From NCBI RefSeq assembly GCF_004331155.1, contig NZ_SJNZ01000004.1:62001-126000 (forward strand): DNA of 64,000 nt. Reading direction: 5' to 3'. Every line of letters begins with the position of its first letter. The stretch's first letter is position 1. Origin of the DNA: Acinetobacter terrestris. GTDB lineage: Bacteria; Pseudomonadota; Gammaproteobacteria; Pseudomonadales; Moraxellaceae. A program made the position numbers and the translations under genes. The notes under the pieces were generated by a model. That model searched no databases. It was not told where the DNA came from and saw nothing but the letters and a program-made list of their open reading frames with translations. This document shows positions 19,841 to 29,387 of the stretch, one piece after another.

Positions 19841-21067
19841 ATGGCTGTCAAAAAAGCACAGATGATGCCAACCTTCAGTTATGAAGGGGTTGATCGTAAA
19901 GGGGAAAAACTTAAAGGAGAATTACCTGCACGTAATATGGCACTTGCCAAAGTGACCTTACGCAAGCAAGGAATTACCATTAAGACGATTCGGGAAAAGA
20001 GAAAAAATATTCTCGAAGGCTTAATGAAAAAAAAGGTATCTACACTCGATATCACCATTTTCACCCGCCAACTCGCTACCATGATGAAAGCTGGTGTACC
20101 TTTGGTGCAAAGCTTTGAAATTGTTGCTGAAGGACTTGAAAATCCATCTATGCGTGAAGTGGTGCTCGGCATTAAAGGTGAAGTTGAAGGCGGTAATACC
20201 TTTGCAGGCGCCCTTAAAAAATACCCTCAACATTTTGACAATCTTTTTTGTTCACTGGTTGAGTCCGGTGAACAGTCCGGTGCATTGGAAACCATGCTTG
20301 ACCGGGTCGCAATCTATAAAGAAAAAAGTGAACTTTTAAAACAAAAAATTAAAAAAGCCATGAAATATCCTATGGCTGTGATTGTGGTTGCCCTAGTGGT
20401 CACAATTATCTTGATGGTGAAAGTGGTTCCCGTATTCCAAGATTTGTTTAGTTCATTTGGTGCAGACTTACCCGCATTCACAAAAATGGTGGTGAATATG
20501 TCTGAATGGATGCAGAAATACTGGTTCGTTCTGATTATTGCCATTGGCGCCATGATTGCAGGTTTTCTGGAAGCAAAAAAACGCAGTAAAAAATTCCGTG
20601 ATTTCCTCGATAAAGCAGCACTCAAAGCGCCTATTTTTGGTGACTTGGTTTATAAAGCCATTATCGCGCGTTATAGTCGAACTTTAGCGACCACCTTTGC
20701 TGCCGGTGTACCCCTGATTGATGCATTAGAGTCTACCGCTGGTGCAACCAACAACTGCGTCTATGAAGAAGCGGTCATGAAAATTCGCGATGATGTTGCC
20801 ACAGGTCAACAACTGCAATTTGCCATGCGTGTAACCAACAGATTCCCATCCATGGCCGTACAAATGGTCGCAATTGGTGAAGAATCAGGTGCGCTAGACA
20901 GCATGCTGGATAAAGTAGCCACCCATTTTGAAAATGAAGTCGATAATGCCGTCGACGGCCTAACTTCAATGATGGAGCCGTTAATTATGGCTGTACTTGG
21001 CGTCCTTGTCGGTGGTCTAGTGATCGCCATGTACCTCCCAATCTTCCAAATGGGTTCTGTCGTTTAA
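19841..21067 (+). CDS. pilC: Type IV pilus inner-membrane platform protein PilC
   Basis: A 408-residue member of the GspF/PilC family with two homologous cytoplasmic helical domains (starting at FTRQLATMMKAGVPL and YSRTLATTFAAGVPL) and three membrane helices, the last ending the protein. It forms the inner-membrane platform on which PilB acts when pilin subunits are added to the fibre. The ATG at 19841 follows an AAGGA site. Its stop TAA overlaps the pilD ATG by one base, so the two are probably translationally coupled. Confidence 0.96.
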   Translation: MAVKKAQMMPTFSYEGVDRKGEKLKGELPARNMALAKVTLRKQGITIKTIREKRKNILEGLMKKKVSTLDITIFTRQLATMMKAGVPLVQSFEIVAEGLENPSMREVVLGIKGEVEGGNTFAGALKKYPQHFDNLFCSLVESGEQSGALETMLDRVAIYKEKSELLKQKIKKAMKYPMAVIVVALVVTIILMVKVVPVFQDLFSSFGADLPAFTKMVVNMSEWMQKYWFVLIIAIGAMIAGFLEAKKRSKKFRDFLDKAALKAPIFGDLVYKAIIARYSRTLATTFAAGVPLIDALESTAGATNNCVYEEAVMKIRDDVATGQQLQFAMRVTNRFPSMAVQMVAIGEESGALDSMLDKVATHFENEVDNAVDGLTSMMEPLIMAVLGVLVGGLVIAMYLPIFQMGSVV

Positions 21068-21927
21068 TGCAAGAATTTATCTCTTATTTTATTAATAACC
21101 CAACTGCACTTTATCTTGCAGTTGGGCTTTTTAGTCTCTGTATTGGCAGTTTTCTGAATGTCGTCATCTACCGCACACCCAAGATGATGGAGCAAGAATG
21201 GCGTAGCGATTGCCAACTGTTTTTGCATCCTGAACAGCCGATCATTGATGAGTCTAAACTTACCCTAAGTAATCCTGCATCTACGTGCCCTCAATGCCAA
21301 ACTGAAATTCGCTGGTATCAAAATATTCCTGTCATCAGTTGGCTTGCTTTACGCGGTAAATGCGGTTCATGCCAAAATCCAATCAGCATGCGTTATCCAC
21401 TGATTGAACTGCTCACTGCCGTATGTTCATTGGTGATCGTTGCAGTATTTGGTCCAACCCTACAAATGCTCTTTGGTTTGCTGTTGACTTGGATCCTTAT
21501 TACACTGACCTTTATTGACTTTGATACCCAGCTTCTACCGGATCGTTATACCCTCACCTTAGCAGCACTGGGTCTGGGTATTAATAGCTACGCCATCTAT
21601 ATCTCTCCTACCTCTGCAATCTGGGGCTATATTATTGGCTTCTTGTGTCTCTGGATTGTGTATTACCTGTTTAAAATCATCACCGGTAAGGAAGGTATGG
21701 GCTATGGAGATTTCAAACTTCTCGCTGCTTTAGGTGCCTGGATGGGTCCTTTAATGCTGCCTTTGATTGTGCTACTTTCATCCATGGTAGGCGCAATTAT
21801 TGGCATTATTCTGCTGAAAATACGTAAAGAAAACCAGCCTTTTGCTTTTGGTCCTTATATTGCCATTGCGGGCTGGATTGCGTTTATTTGGGGTGAGCAG
21901 ATTATGAAAGTCTATTTAGGGCAATAA
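21067..21927 (+). CDS. pilD: Prepilin peptidase / N-methyltransferase PilD
   Basis: A 286-residue polytopic membrane aspartyl protease that cleaves and N-methylates type IV prepilins and type II secretion pseudopilins. The cytoplasmic loop contains the zinc-binding pair CPQC (74-77) and CGSC (99-102). The catalytic aspartates are D151 in FIDFDTQLLPD and D215 in GMGYGDFKLL, the GxGD motif. The short N-terminal region SLCIGSFLNVVIYR is the usual family start. It is translated in overlap with pilC, and coaE follows 15 nt later, the common gammaproteobacterial order. Confidence 0.96.
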   Translation: MQEFISYFINNPTALYLAVGLFSLCIGSFLNVVIYRTPKMMEQEWRSDCQLFLHPEQPIIDESKLTLSNPASTCPQCQTEIRWYQNIPVISWLALRGKCGSCQNPISMRYPLIELLTAVCSLVIVAVFGPTLQMLFGLLLTWILITLTFIDFDTQLLPDRYTLTLAALGLGINSYAIYISPTSAIWGYIIGFLCLWIVYYLFKIITGKEGMGYGDFKLLAALGAWMGPLMLPLIVLLSSMVGAIIGIILLKIRKENQPFAFGPYIAIAGWIAFIWGEQIMKVYLGQ

Positions 21928-21942
21928 TTTTTAGGTGAGTAC

Positions 21943-22557
21943 ATGACTTTTATCTTGGGTTTAACAGGTGGTATTGGTAGCGGAAAATCTGCAGCGAGTA
22001 CATGGTTTGAAGCCCAAGGAATCACCGTTGTGGATGCCGATATTGTGGCACGCGAGATTGTAGAAAAAGGACAGCCGGCGTTGAAGCAAATTCACGCAGC
22101 TTTTGGGGGTTGGGTGCTTTTAGACAATGGAGAACTGAATCGCCGTGCTTTACGTGAACATATTTTTAAAGATCCGAACGCACGCAAAGTACTGGAAAGC
22201 ATCACCCATCCAGCGATTCGCCAGTCGATTATTCAACAACTTAAAGCTGCAACCAGCCCTTATGTCATTCTGGTTTCTCCACTGCTATTTGAAACCAATC
22301 AACATGAATTGACTGATCATAGCTTGCTCATTGATGCGACTGAAGAGTTACAAATTCAGCGCGCCAGCCAACGTGATGGACAATCGATTGAACAAATTCA
22401 GAAGATTATTCAGGCACAAATGCCACGTCAAAAGAAACGCAGCCTAGCCAATGATATCGTGCTGAATGATGGACATCTTGACCATTTATACAGTCATTTA
22501 AAGCCGCTGCATAATACTTATTTACAACGCAGCAAGCAAAAAAAAGCAGTCGATTAA
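21943..22557 (+). CDS. coaE: Dephospho-CoA kinase
   Basis: A 204-residue P-loop kinase catalysing the last step of coenzyme A synthesis, phosphorylation of the 3'-hydroxyl of dephospho-CoA. The nucleotide-binding loop GGIGSGKS is at residues 9-16, followed by the substrate-binding DADIVAREIV and the lid-region helices; SPLLFE is also conserved. An AGGTGA site lies 5 nt before the ATG. The last codons form one arm of a terminator hairpin shared with the converging eamA gene, whose stop overlaps this one by 4 nt. Confidence 0.95.
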   Translation: MTFILGLTGGIGSGKSAASTWFEAQGITVVDADIVAREIVEKGQPALKQIHAAFGGWVLLDNGELNRRALREHIFKDPNARKVLESITHPAIRQSIIQQLKAATSPYVILVSPLLFETNQHELTDHSLLIDATEELQIQRASQRDGQSIEQIQKIIQAQMPRQKKRSLANDIVLNDGHLDHLYSHLKPLHNTYLQRSKQKKAVD

Positions 22558-22570
22558 GACTGCTTTTTTT
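22538..22570. terminator. Bidirectional terminator inside two overlapping gene ends
   Basis: GCAGTC (22546-22551), loop gattaa, GACTGC (22558-22563), flanked by eight A and seven T. The loop contains both stop codons, of coaE on the plus strand and of the EamA gene on the minus strand, so the hairpin is coding DNA for both proteins and terminates both transcripts. Confidence 0.85.
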
Positions 22571-23471
22571 GTTGATCCAGTCGCTGCTGCAAACTGTCTT
22601 TATGCATGATCCAGCGCCATGGTTGCAAAGCGCCAATCGCCATACCGATCAAGCCACAAATAATCGCCAGACTTAAGGGTTCACCTAATAGCGGTACAGC
22701 GAGAACTGCTGCCATAAAAGGCGCCAAAGTCACAATACTGCCAGTCTTAAATGCACCTAAACGCTTAATGGCTTCCACATAAGTCAGTGTCGCCACAATC
22801 ACCACAAAAATGCCGTGAAAAATCACCTGCATCAGTAAATGCACCGGCTCAGGTTCAGTTAAATTTTTTGGTAAAAATATTAAATAAATCGGCACATAAA
22901 CGATTGCAGACCAGATTGCGACACCGGCCATGGAATGCCATGCAGAAAGCTTCCATTGACGGAGTAATACGGTAAATACCCCCCACCAGATTGCGCTCAA
23001 CAAAAACAGCAGGTCGCCAAAACTAAAGGCGATACCTGTTTCCTGATACATTAAGAAGCTCATTGCACTGATTGCAGCAAGCATAATGATCAGGCTGATC
23101 CAGGTATGTTTATCAAAAGACTGTTTAAACAGAAAAAATGCGGCAAGCGCTGTACATAGAGGAAGACAGCCATTTAGAAAGATGGCTGCATGGGCTGCAG
23201 GCACATAGTGAAATGCGCTGTATGAAGTCAAACAGTATCCGACCCCACCAATCATCGCCAAAAGAAAGGGCTCTTTTTTCCATAAAAAGGCCAGGTCTTT
23301 TTTATAGATCAGGATCGGCATTAAAATACAGAATGCCAGAGCGAAACGTAAAGCCGTGATATCCCAAGCGCTAATTCCCCACTGTGCATTTAAGCGGGAC
23401 GTAATGGTAAATCCCCCCCAGATACACATGGTAATGGCGACATAGAGATAACCTTGGGACCGGGGAGACAT
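22554..23471 (-). CDS. EamA/DMT-superfamily metabolite exporter
   Basis: A 305-residue inner-membrane protein with about ten hydrophobic helices in two EamA repeats, as in the drug/metabolite transporter superfamily. The first repeat has MCIWGGFTITSRL and ITALRFALAF, and the second ends in TLAPFMAAVLAVPLLGEPL, the usual closing motif of each half. Members export amino acids, nucleosides or other small metabolites; the substrate cannot be read from sequence. I chose ATG 23471 over a TTG three codons upstream; no strong ribosome binding site is seen for either. It is convergent with coaE and 31 nt downstream of rlmB on the same strand. Confidence 0.85.
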   Translation of the reverse strand: MSPRSQGYLYVAITMCIWGGFTITSRLNAQWGISAWDITALRFALAFCILMPILIYKKDLAFLWKKEPFLLAMIGGVGYCLTSYSAFHYVPAAHAAIFLNGCLPLCTALAAFFLFKQSFDKHTWISLIIMLAAISAMSFLMYQETGIAFSFGDLLFLLSAIWWGVFTVLLRQWKLSAWHSMAGVAIWSAIVYVPIYLIFLPKNLTEPEPVHLLMQVIFHGIFVVIVATLTYVEAIKRLGAFKTGSIVTLAPFMAAVLAVPLLGEPLSLAIICGLIGMAIGALQPWRWIMHKDSLQQRLDQQKKQS

Positions 23472-23502
23472 AAACAACAACTTTTAAATTTAGATAATAA
23501 AA

Positions 23503-24252
23503 CTACACATTACGTTGACGGCAAGCTTCATATAAAGCCATACCGGTTGCCACACTGACATTTAAACTTTGCAAGTTGCCTGCCATAGGAATGTAAACCG
23601 TTTGATCGCACTGTGACTGAGTAATTGGACGTAAGCCTGTATCTTCAGCGCCCATTACTACACACACACCTGTTCCGGTAAAATCAAACTGTTGCACCGG
23701 TAAAGCTTTCTCATCCAGCATGGTGCCGACAACCCGTACATTGAATTCATCTTTGATGTTACTCAAGGTACGTGCAAGATTGGTCACTTGAATAAACTTC
23801 ACTTTCTCTGCGCCGCCTGCAGCAATTTTACGTGCTGTCGGGGTTAAGCTTGCAGAACGGTCACGCGACACAATTACCGCTTCAACACCCATTGCGGCTG
23901 CGGTACGGATACACGCCCCCAGATTATGTGGATCAGTAACCTGGTCTAAAGCCAACAACAGCACTTGAGGATTTTGTTTCAGTAAATCATCCAGATCCTG
24001 TTCATTCAGGGTTGGATGAGGACGAACAGCGGCAACCACACCCTGATGAAAAGGCTGACCTGCCAATTTTTCCAGTTTTTCACGACTAGCCTGTTGCACA
24101 CTGATGCCAAAAGGATCTGCCAAAGCCAAGACGTTTTTTAAACGCTGATCGTCACGACCTTTTAGTGTAAATAAAGTAAGTACACGCTCTGGCTCAAGCT
24201 CAAGTAATGACTCCACTGAGTGAACGCCATAAAAATATTCGGTTTTTGCCAT
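23503..24252 (-). CDS. rlmB: 23S rRNA (guanosine-2251-2'-O)-methyltransferase
   Basis: A 249-residue SPOUT-class methyltransferase. The N-terminal substrate-binding domain begins EYFYGVHSVESLLE. The trefoil-knot domain has the three SpoU motifs: LDQVTDPHNLGACIRTA, VVMGAEDTGLRP, and YIPMAGNLQSLNVSVATGMALYE. RlmB methylates the 2'-hydroxyl of G2251 in the P loop of 23S rRNA. An AGG site precedes the ATG. The gene may be separated from ppnP by an intrinsic terminator 40 nt upstream of its start, so it probably has its own promoter. Confidence 0.95.
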   Translation of the reverse strand: MAKTEYFYGVHSVESLLELEPERVLTLFTLKGRDDQRLKNVLALADPFGISVQQASREKLEKLAGQPFHQGVVAAVRPHPTLNEQDLDDLLKQNPQVLLLALDQVTDPHNLGACIRTAAAMGVEAVIVSRDRSASLTPTARKIAAGGAEKVKFIQVTNLARTLSNIKDEFNVRVVGTMLDEKALPVQQFDFTGTGVCVVMGAEDTGLRPITQSQCDQTVYIPMAGNLQSLNVSVATGMALYEACRQRNV

Positions 24253-24283
24253 GAACGGCCTCTAAAATGTGTGTATACAATGC

Positions 24284-24321
24284 AAAAAAGAAAAATCCTG
24301 CAAAGCTGACTTTACAGGATT
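24284..24321 (-). terminator. Intrinsic terminator after ppnP
   Basis: AATCCTGCAAAG (24294-24305) and CTTTACAGGATT (24310-24321) form a 12-pair hairpin with one C-A mismatch and a 4-nt loop. On the minus strand it is followed by a T-rich tract, so it ends transcripts from ppnP, not rlmB. Confidence 0.7.
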
Positions 24322-24383
24322 GATGCTTAAATCTAGTTTAACTGATTCAGGCTAAAATTTCTTTGCCTTAATCCGACTTATGC

Positions 24384-24707
24384 CTAGCCTTCTAAATGGC
24401 AAACATAATCCAGGACTTCATCAGTCTCGATTTTAAAACGGCTATTGCCTGGGACATAAAAAGACTGTCCTGCACGGAACAATTCACTCTCGATTTTATC
24501 CGCGATTTGCACACGACATTCGCCTGAAATAATTTCCATACGTTCAGGGACATGCGTTTCGAAAGTCAGTGCCTGTTCAGTTGGTAAAATCACCCCTAAA
24601 GTCTTTTTTGTGCCATCTTCGAATTGCACGGTATGACTAATACATGAACCGCCGAAATAAACATTCGATTTTTTGATAACAGAAACATGATCAAACTGAT
24701 TTGACAT
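24384..24707 (-). CDS. ppnP: Pyrimidine/purine nucleoside phosphorylase
   Basis: A 107-residue single-domain cupin of the PpnP (YaiE) family. These enzymes split several nucleosides with phosphate to ribose-1-phosphate and the free base. Family marks are [13 protein letters not shown] near the start, [10 protein letters not shown], the METIS-like stretch [14 protein letters not shown] and the [11 protein letters not shown] segment of the cupin barrel. I chose ATG 24707, which has a clear CTGGAG site 7 nt upstream, rather than a start eight codons earlier. It is a single-gene unit with its own terminator. Confidence 0.92.
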   Translation of the reverse strand: MSNQFDHVSVIKKSNVYFGGSCISHTVQFEDGTKKTLGVILPTEQALTFETHVPERMEIISGECRVQIADKIESELFRAGQSFYVPGNSRFKIETDEVLDYVCHLEG

Positions 24708-25465
24708 GCGTATTCTCCAGATAATGCGCATTTATAATTTTTGATTGATGTAGTTTAAAGAGCTGCATTCAACTAATCAATCGGTGTTTCATACGGCTAA
24801 ATCAATATTTTACAAATTGTTGCAGTTATTTTCCTGCATCAATAAAAGCAAGATTTAACACGAGTTTGCGAGAGTCTAAATCAACCTTAGCAGAAGCACA
24901 AATAAGTTTTTGTACTTCATCGACTAAAGGTCTATCTACTTTTCCAAGTAGCAAATCTTGTACCAAAACAATGACTATCAACCCAACAATTTTCTATTCA
25001 TCCAAAGCTGGGTTGGCTGGCTGAGTTCAGTATTTAAACCTCAGCCCTAAAGACTTTCTGATAAATACCGATCAATGATGTGCCTCGACAGATATTTAGT
25101 CATTTTCCTATCATCCTGAAGCATGGTTTCAATAGAATGAAAAATAGCGCAGCATAAAAATATTTCTGAAATTAACCACCTATACAGATAAAAACACGTA
25201 GATTATTTGAATATGACGGACATAGGTTGATCTGCGTTAGACTACCTTCTGGCATGTTCGGCTAGCTGTAACCGATAGCGTAGTAATAGTGAATTCAATT
25301 GCAGCAGATGTTGTTTTTATAGCGTATCTTGGGTAAAAGGTATTTTCATCTTGAATATCAGGTAAAATAGTGATGTTTTACGTCATCTTAAAATAAAAGC
25401 TGGCTTGTGACCAAAACAAAATTTCACTATCTTAGATTAAAACTTTTCGCAGCTCGGATGCGTTT
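24708..25465. other. Gene-poor interval between ppnP and recN
   Basis: About 760 nt without a convincing gene. Two minus-strand frames read like protein tails: 24826-24993 (ending QKLICASAKVDLDSR then KLVLNLAFIDAGK and stop) and about 25047-25200 (ending MTKYLSRHIIDRYLSESL and stop). Neither has a proper start or a recognisable domain. A 7-bp inverted repeat, CAACCCA (24979-24985) with TGGGTTG nearby, lies between them and has no T run. The promoters of ppnP and recN must also be here. I saw no LexA-type box before recN. This may be the scar of one or two decayed genes. Confidence 0.4.
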
Positions 25466-27127
25466 ATGCTGACACACTTAACTCTGATCAACTTTGCTTT
25501 AGCCGATCATTTAGCCATTGATATTGAACCCGGTTTCAATGTCCTGACCGGCGAGACAGGTGCGGGTAAATCTTTATTACTGGATGCCCTGTCTGCCTGT
25601 TTGGGTGAGCGCACCGATACCAATTACGTCCGTTTTGGCTCCGATAAAGCCGATGTTACCGCCGTTTTTAGTTATAAAGAACAAAGTCCCGAAGCTGAAT
25701 GGCTGAAAGCACACGAGTTGGATGATGAATCTGGCGAGATTCATTTGAGACGGGTGATTTTTGCCACGGGCCGCAGTAAAGCCTGGATTAACGGTCGCCC
25801 AAGCAGCTTGGCTGAACTGAAAGAACTTGGTCGTTTACTGGTGCAACTGTATAGTCAGCACAGTCAGCAACAATTACTGGAACATCCTTATCCCAAGCAC
25901 TGGCTAGACCGTTACAACAACTTTTATCAGCCTGCACAAGATGTCCGTGATGCCTATAGCAGCTGGCAAAAAGATATTCGCCAGCATCAGGCTGCCTTGG
26001 ATGCGCAAGCGACCCGTAAACAACGGATCGAAACCTTGGAATTACAGCTTGAAGAACTCGAAGAAATTACTCACATTGACTATAAAGAGATTGAGCAAGA
26101 GTTCGACCGTTTAAGCCATCATGAACATATTATGCTGGATTGTAGCTATAGTTTAAATGCGCTGGATGAAGCAGAACCCAATATCACCCAGGAAGTCTCT
26201 TCAATCATTCGCCGCCTTGAAACGCATGCCGGTCGAAGTGAGCAACTCGCAGAAATTTACAATTCATTAGTAAATGCGCAAAGTGAGCTTGCTGATGCGA
26301 CGGCAAATTTACATCTATTTATTGACCGTCAAAGTTTTGATCCTGAACGTATGGAAGAGCTCAATTCGCAACTGGAAATCTTTCACCGTTTAGCACGTAA
26401 ATACCGTAGCCAACCTGAAACATTGAAGGAAGAATATGAGGTCTGGCAGGCTGAACTTGAACAGCTGCATCAGCTGGAAGATCCTGAGACTTTAGCTGAA
26501 CAGGTAGAATTGTCGCATCAAGACTTTTTAGCCAAGGCCCAACACCTCGATCAGATTCGCCGTGAAGCAGCAAGTCCTTTGGCTAAAAAATTGACAGAAC
26601 AGGTAAAACAACTGGCATTACCTGAAGCCTATTTTGAATTCAGGTTTGAACCTTTGGAACAGGCGTCATCGGAAGGACTTAGCTTTATTCAACTGATGTT
26701 TACTGCAAACAAAGGCATTCCAGCACAACCCTTGGCACGTGTTGCATCCGGTGGAGAACTGTCACGTATTGCGCTGGTCATGCAGGTGATGAATGCAGAA
26801 AAAACTGAATCTGAAGTTTTGGTGTTCGATGAAATTGATGTCGGGATCAGTGGCGGTACCGCAGAAATGGTCGGACGCTTGCTGGCAGATTTAGCCCAGC
26901 ATGTACAAATTTTATGTATTACCCATCAGGCCCAAGTGGCGGCACAATCCGATCAACACTTGCTGGTGAAGAAACGCCAAACGGATCCTGCAAGTAGTAC
27001 CATTATTGACCTGAGCGAAGAACAACGGATTGATGAGCTGGCGCGCATGACCGGCGGTGTCGAAATTAATGATACGACCCTGCAACATGCCAAGCAATTA
27101 CGCCAGCTTAAGTTTCATCAGGTATAA
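25466..27127 (+). CDS. recN: DNA repair protein RecN
   Basis: A 553-residue SMC-like ATPase that acts early in recombinational repair of double-strand breaks, probably by holding DNA ends together. Walker A GETGAGKS is at 29-36, and the C-terminal half has the signature RVASGGELSRIALVMQ and Walker B VLVFDEIDVGISGG. Between them lies a long coiled coil (about residues 155-370) rich in Glu, Gln and Leu, as the family requires. The ATPase motifs are all intact. The upstream 760 nt holds no gene, so it is transcribed alone. Confidence 0.95.
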   Translation: MLTHLTLINFALADHLAIDIEPGFNVLTGETGAGKSLLLDALSACLGERTDTNYVRFGSDKADVTAVFSYKEQSPEAEWLKAHELDDESGEIHLRRVIFATGRSKAWINGRPSSLAELKELGRLLVQLYSQHSQQQLLEHPYPKHWLDRYNNFYQPAQDVRDAYSSWQKDIRQHQAALDAQATRKQRIETLELQLEELEEITHIDYKEIEQEFDRLSHHEHIMLDCSYSLNALDEAEPNITQEVSSIIRRLETHAGRSEQLAEIYNSLVNAQSELADATANLHLFIDRQSFDPERMEELNSQLEIFHRLARKYRSQPETLKEEYEVWQAELEQLHQLEDPETLAEQVELSHQDFLAKAQHLDQIRREAASPLAKKLTEQVKQLALPEAYFEFRFEPLEQASSEGLSFIQLMFTANKGIPAQPLARVASGGELSRIALVMQVMNAEKTESEVLVFDEIDVGISGGTAEMVGRLLADLAQHVQILCITHQAQVAAQSDQHLLVKKRQTDPASSTIIDLSEEQRIDELARMTGGVEINDTTLQHAKQLRQLKFHQV

Positions 27128-27246
27128 GGTTGTAAGGTAGATCACAAAAAATGATGGGTGAAACTCAATTAGTTGAGTAAGTTGCTTATAAAAGCATTAT
27201 TATTAATTTAATCAGATTTTTTGACTTTAAGGGGGGAATGGCTTAG

Positions 27247-27801
27247 ATGACTAAACAGTATCTGACACATCGCTGTCTGATTGCACCTCCTGATTCAGCC
27301 GATGATTTTTTTGCCAATACGGTTATTTATTTGGCACGACATGATGAAGATGGCGCTCAAGGCATTATCATTAACCGCCCTTCTGGTCTTTCAATCAAAG
27401 AGTTATTGAATGACTTGGAAATTGAAGCGGATAATGTCAATCCCCACGAGGTATTACAGGGTGGGCCGTTACGTCCGGAAGCAGGCTTTGTGCTGCATAC
27501 CGGTCAGCCGACCTGGCATTCATCCATTGCGGTGGGTGAAAATGTCTGCATCACTACATCTAAAGATATTTTAGATGCCATTGCACATAACGAAGGTGTT
27601 GGACGTTATCAAATTGCCTTGGGTTATGCGAGTTGGGGCAAAAACCAGCTTGAAAAAGAACTGGCACGTGGCGACTGGCTCATCTGTGATTCAGATATGG
27701 ATTTAATTTTTAACTTACCTTATGACGACCGCTGGGATGCTGCCTATAAAAAAATGGGCGTAGACCGCAATTGGCTTTCATCAGAGATTGGACATGCCTG
27801 A
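27247..27801 (+). CDS. yqgE: YqgE/AlgH family protein
   Basis: A 184-residue member of the DUF179 (YqgE/AlgH) family. Conserved blocks include the start region [25 protein letters not shown], the [14 protein letters not shown] turn, the [18 protein letters not shown] stretch and [14 protein letters not shown]. The biochemical role is not established; the AlgH name comes from an alginate phenotype in Pseudomonas. It overlaps the ruvX gene by 8 nt, a conserved pair in gammaproteobacteria, suggesting a linked role or simple co-expression. Confidence 0.9.
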   Translation: MTKQYLTHRCLIAPPDSADDFFANTVIYLARHDEDGAQGIIINRPSGLSIKELLNDLEIEADNVNPHEVLQGGPLRPEAGFVLHTGQPTWHSSIAVGENVCITTSKDILDAIAHNEGVGRYQIALGYASWGKNQLEKELARGDWLICDSDMDLIFNLPYDDRWDAAYKKMGVDRNWLSSEIGHA

Positions 27802-28237
27802 TTTATCACAACCTCAACTGATTATGGCATTCGATTTTGGTACACAGAAAATGGGCATGGCGGTCGGTCAATCACTGATTGAAAGTGCCAATCCCCTGGC
27901 CCTGTTTCCGATGAAAGATGGGATTCCCAACTGGGATGAGTTACTGAAAATTGTGAAACAGTATCAACCGAGCTTATTTTTAGTCGGTCTGCCGCTGAAT
28001 ATGGATGATAGCGAATCTGAACTTTCGGCACGTTCACGCAAGTTTGCCCGCCGTTTGCGTCATCAGACCAATATTGAAACCTTGATGGTGGATGAGCGTT
28101 TAACCACCCGTGAAGCACGGGATGAACTGGGTCATTATCAAGCCCAAGGCCGTGCAAAAAAACTGTCTGCAGATAGTGTTGCGGCTGCGCTTTTTATTGA
28201 AAGCTGGTATCGCAATCCTGAAGGGCTTACGCCTTAA
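27794..28237 (+). CDS. ruvX: Putative Holliday junction resolvase / pre-16S rRNA nuclease (RuvX/YqgF)
   Basis: A 147-residue RNase H-like protein. The first acidic active-site residue is in [11 protein letters not shown], and the [11 protein letters not shown] and [14 protein letters not shown] segments carry the other conserved carboxylates of the family. In E. coli YqgF processes the 5' end of pre-16S rRNA; resolvase activity has been proposed as well. I chose ATG 27794, which overlaps the end of yqgE, over TTG 27788. An intrinsic terminator follows 20 nt after the stop. Confidence 0.92.
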   Translation: MPDLSQPQLIMAFDFGTQKMGMAVGQSLIESANPLALFPMKDGIPNWDELLKIVKQYQPSLFLVGLPLNMDDSESELSARSRKFARRLRHQTNIETLMVDERLTTREARDELGHYQAQGRAKKLSADSVAAALFIESWYRNPEGLTP

Positions 28238-28258
28238 TGTTGTAAACTGCATTAATTC

Positions 28259-28290
28259 AAAAAAGCCATTCAAAACTGAATGGCTTTTTT
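28259..28290 (+). terminator. Intrinsic terminator after ruvX
   Basis: GCCATTCA (28265-28272), loop aaac, TGAATGGC (28277-28284), followed by six T and preceded by six A. It closes yqgE-ruvX and may also act on the converging efflux operon. Confidence 0.9.
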
Positions 28291-28333
28291 AATGGCTTAG
28301 ATTCTAAGACGAGTTCAATAAAGATAAACGCCA

Positions 28334-29341
28334 TTACTGGGCGGATTTTTCAATATGAATGGTTGCAGTACGCCCTGCCACAAAAGCCAATTCATTTTTC
28401 GGCATTTCATCCAGTACAATTTTCACCGGCACGCGCTGTGCCAAACGCACCCAGCTAAAAGTTGGATTTACATTGGCCAGCAGTCCAGAGGTCGAGGTGC
28501 GTTCACGGTCTTCAATCCCTGAAGCAATCCCCTGTACATGACCTTTTAACTTTTCGGAATCACCCATCATTTGAATGCTTGCAGGCGCACCCACATAAAT
28601 TTTATTCAACTTGGTTTCTTCAAAATACCCCACAATATATAGCTGCTGACGGTTGACCAGTGCTGCAACCGCTTGCCCCACTTTGACATAATTGCCTTGC
28701 TGCAGTTCAAAATTGGATAAGGTGCCATCGGCAGGTGCAACCACTTCAGAGCGATTCAGATTCAGTTGGGTCAGATGCAGATTACTGGTCGCCACTTCAA
28801 TGAGCGCTTTCTGCTGCACGATGTTGGCCTTGGCCTGTGCAATAGCTGCAAGCATTTGTTCATGTTCTGCATGCGACTGATCACGAGTTGCAAACATCTG
28901 CTCCTGTTCTTGTTTGGAAATCGCGCCATCCATCAGGTTGGAATAACGATTGGCATTTTTATCTGCCCAGTTAATATTTGCTTCAGACTTCACCACATTG
29001 GCTTGAGCTTGCGCCAACTCTGCTTCGGCTGCAGCTAAACCGGCTTTGGCTTTGGCTAAATCAGATCTGGCATGCTCGACATCAATAGCTTGACGGGCGA
29101 CATCAATTTTAAACAGCACCTGCCCTTTTTTAACGCTCTGGTTATCTTGTACCAAGACCTCAGTTACCAGACCCGAAACATCCGAAGACACCTGAATCAC
29201 ATCACCGCGTACCCGCCCATCACGCGTCCATGGTTCGGAATTGTAATAGTTCCAGATATGAATAATGGCGAAAATCGCGAGGAGCGCCACCACCAGCAAA
29301 ACAATCGGTCGGATTATTTTGCGTAGATCAAAGGATGTCAT
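28334..29341 (-). CDS. HlyD/AaeA-type periplasmic adaptor of an efflux pump
   Basis: A 335-residue membrane fusion protein. It has one N-terminal membrane helix (about residues 14-30), then a lipoyl-like half (GRVRGDVIQVSSDVSGLVTEVLVQDNQSVKKGQVLFKID), a long alanine- and glutamine-rich coiled hairpin (about 75-190) and a beta-barrel half (NRSEVVAPADGTLSNFELQQGNYV). It should link an inner-membrane pump to an outer-membrane channel such as the TolC-type protein encoded further right. It is the third gene after the FUSC and DUF1656 proteins, the same layout as the aaeXAB aromatic-acid efflux system of E. coli, although the order differs. Confidence 0.87.
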   Translation of the reverse strand: MTSFDLRKIIRPIVLLVVALLAIFAIIHIWNYYNSEPWTRDGRVRGDVIQVSSDVSGLVTEVLVQDNQSVKKGQVLFKIDVARQAIDVEHARSDLAKAKAGLAAAEAELAQAQANVVKSEANINWADKNANRYSNLMDGAISKQEQEQMFATRDQSHAEHEQMLAAIAQAKANIVQQKALIEVATSNLHLTQLNLNRSEVVAPADGTLSNFELQQGNYVKVGQAVAALVNRQQLYIVGYFEETKLNKIYVGAPASIQMMGDSEKLKGHVQGIASGIEDRERTSTSGLLANVNPTFSWVRLAQRVPVKIVLDEMPKNELAFVAGRTATIHIEKSAQ

Positions 29342-29387
29342 TTCAGGTTTACCTCATTCATTTCAATTTGGGAAATAGCGATGTTGA

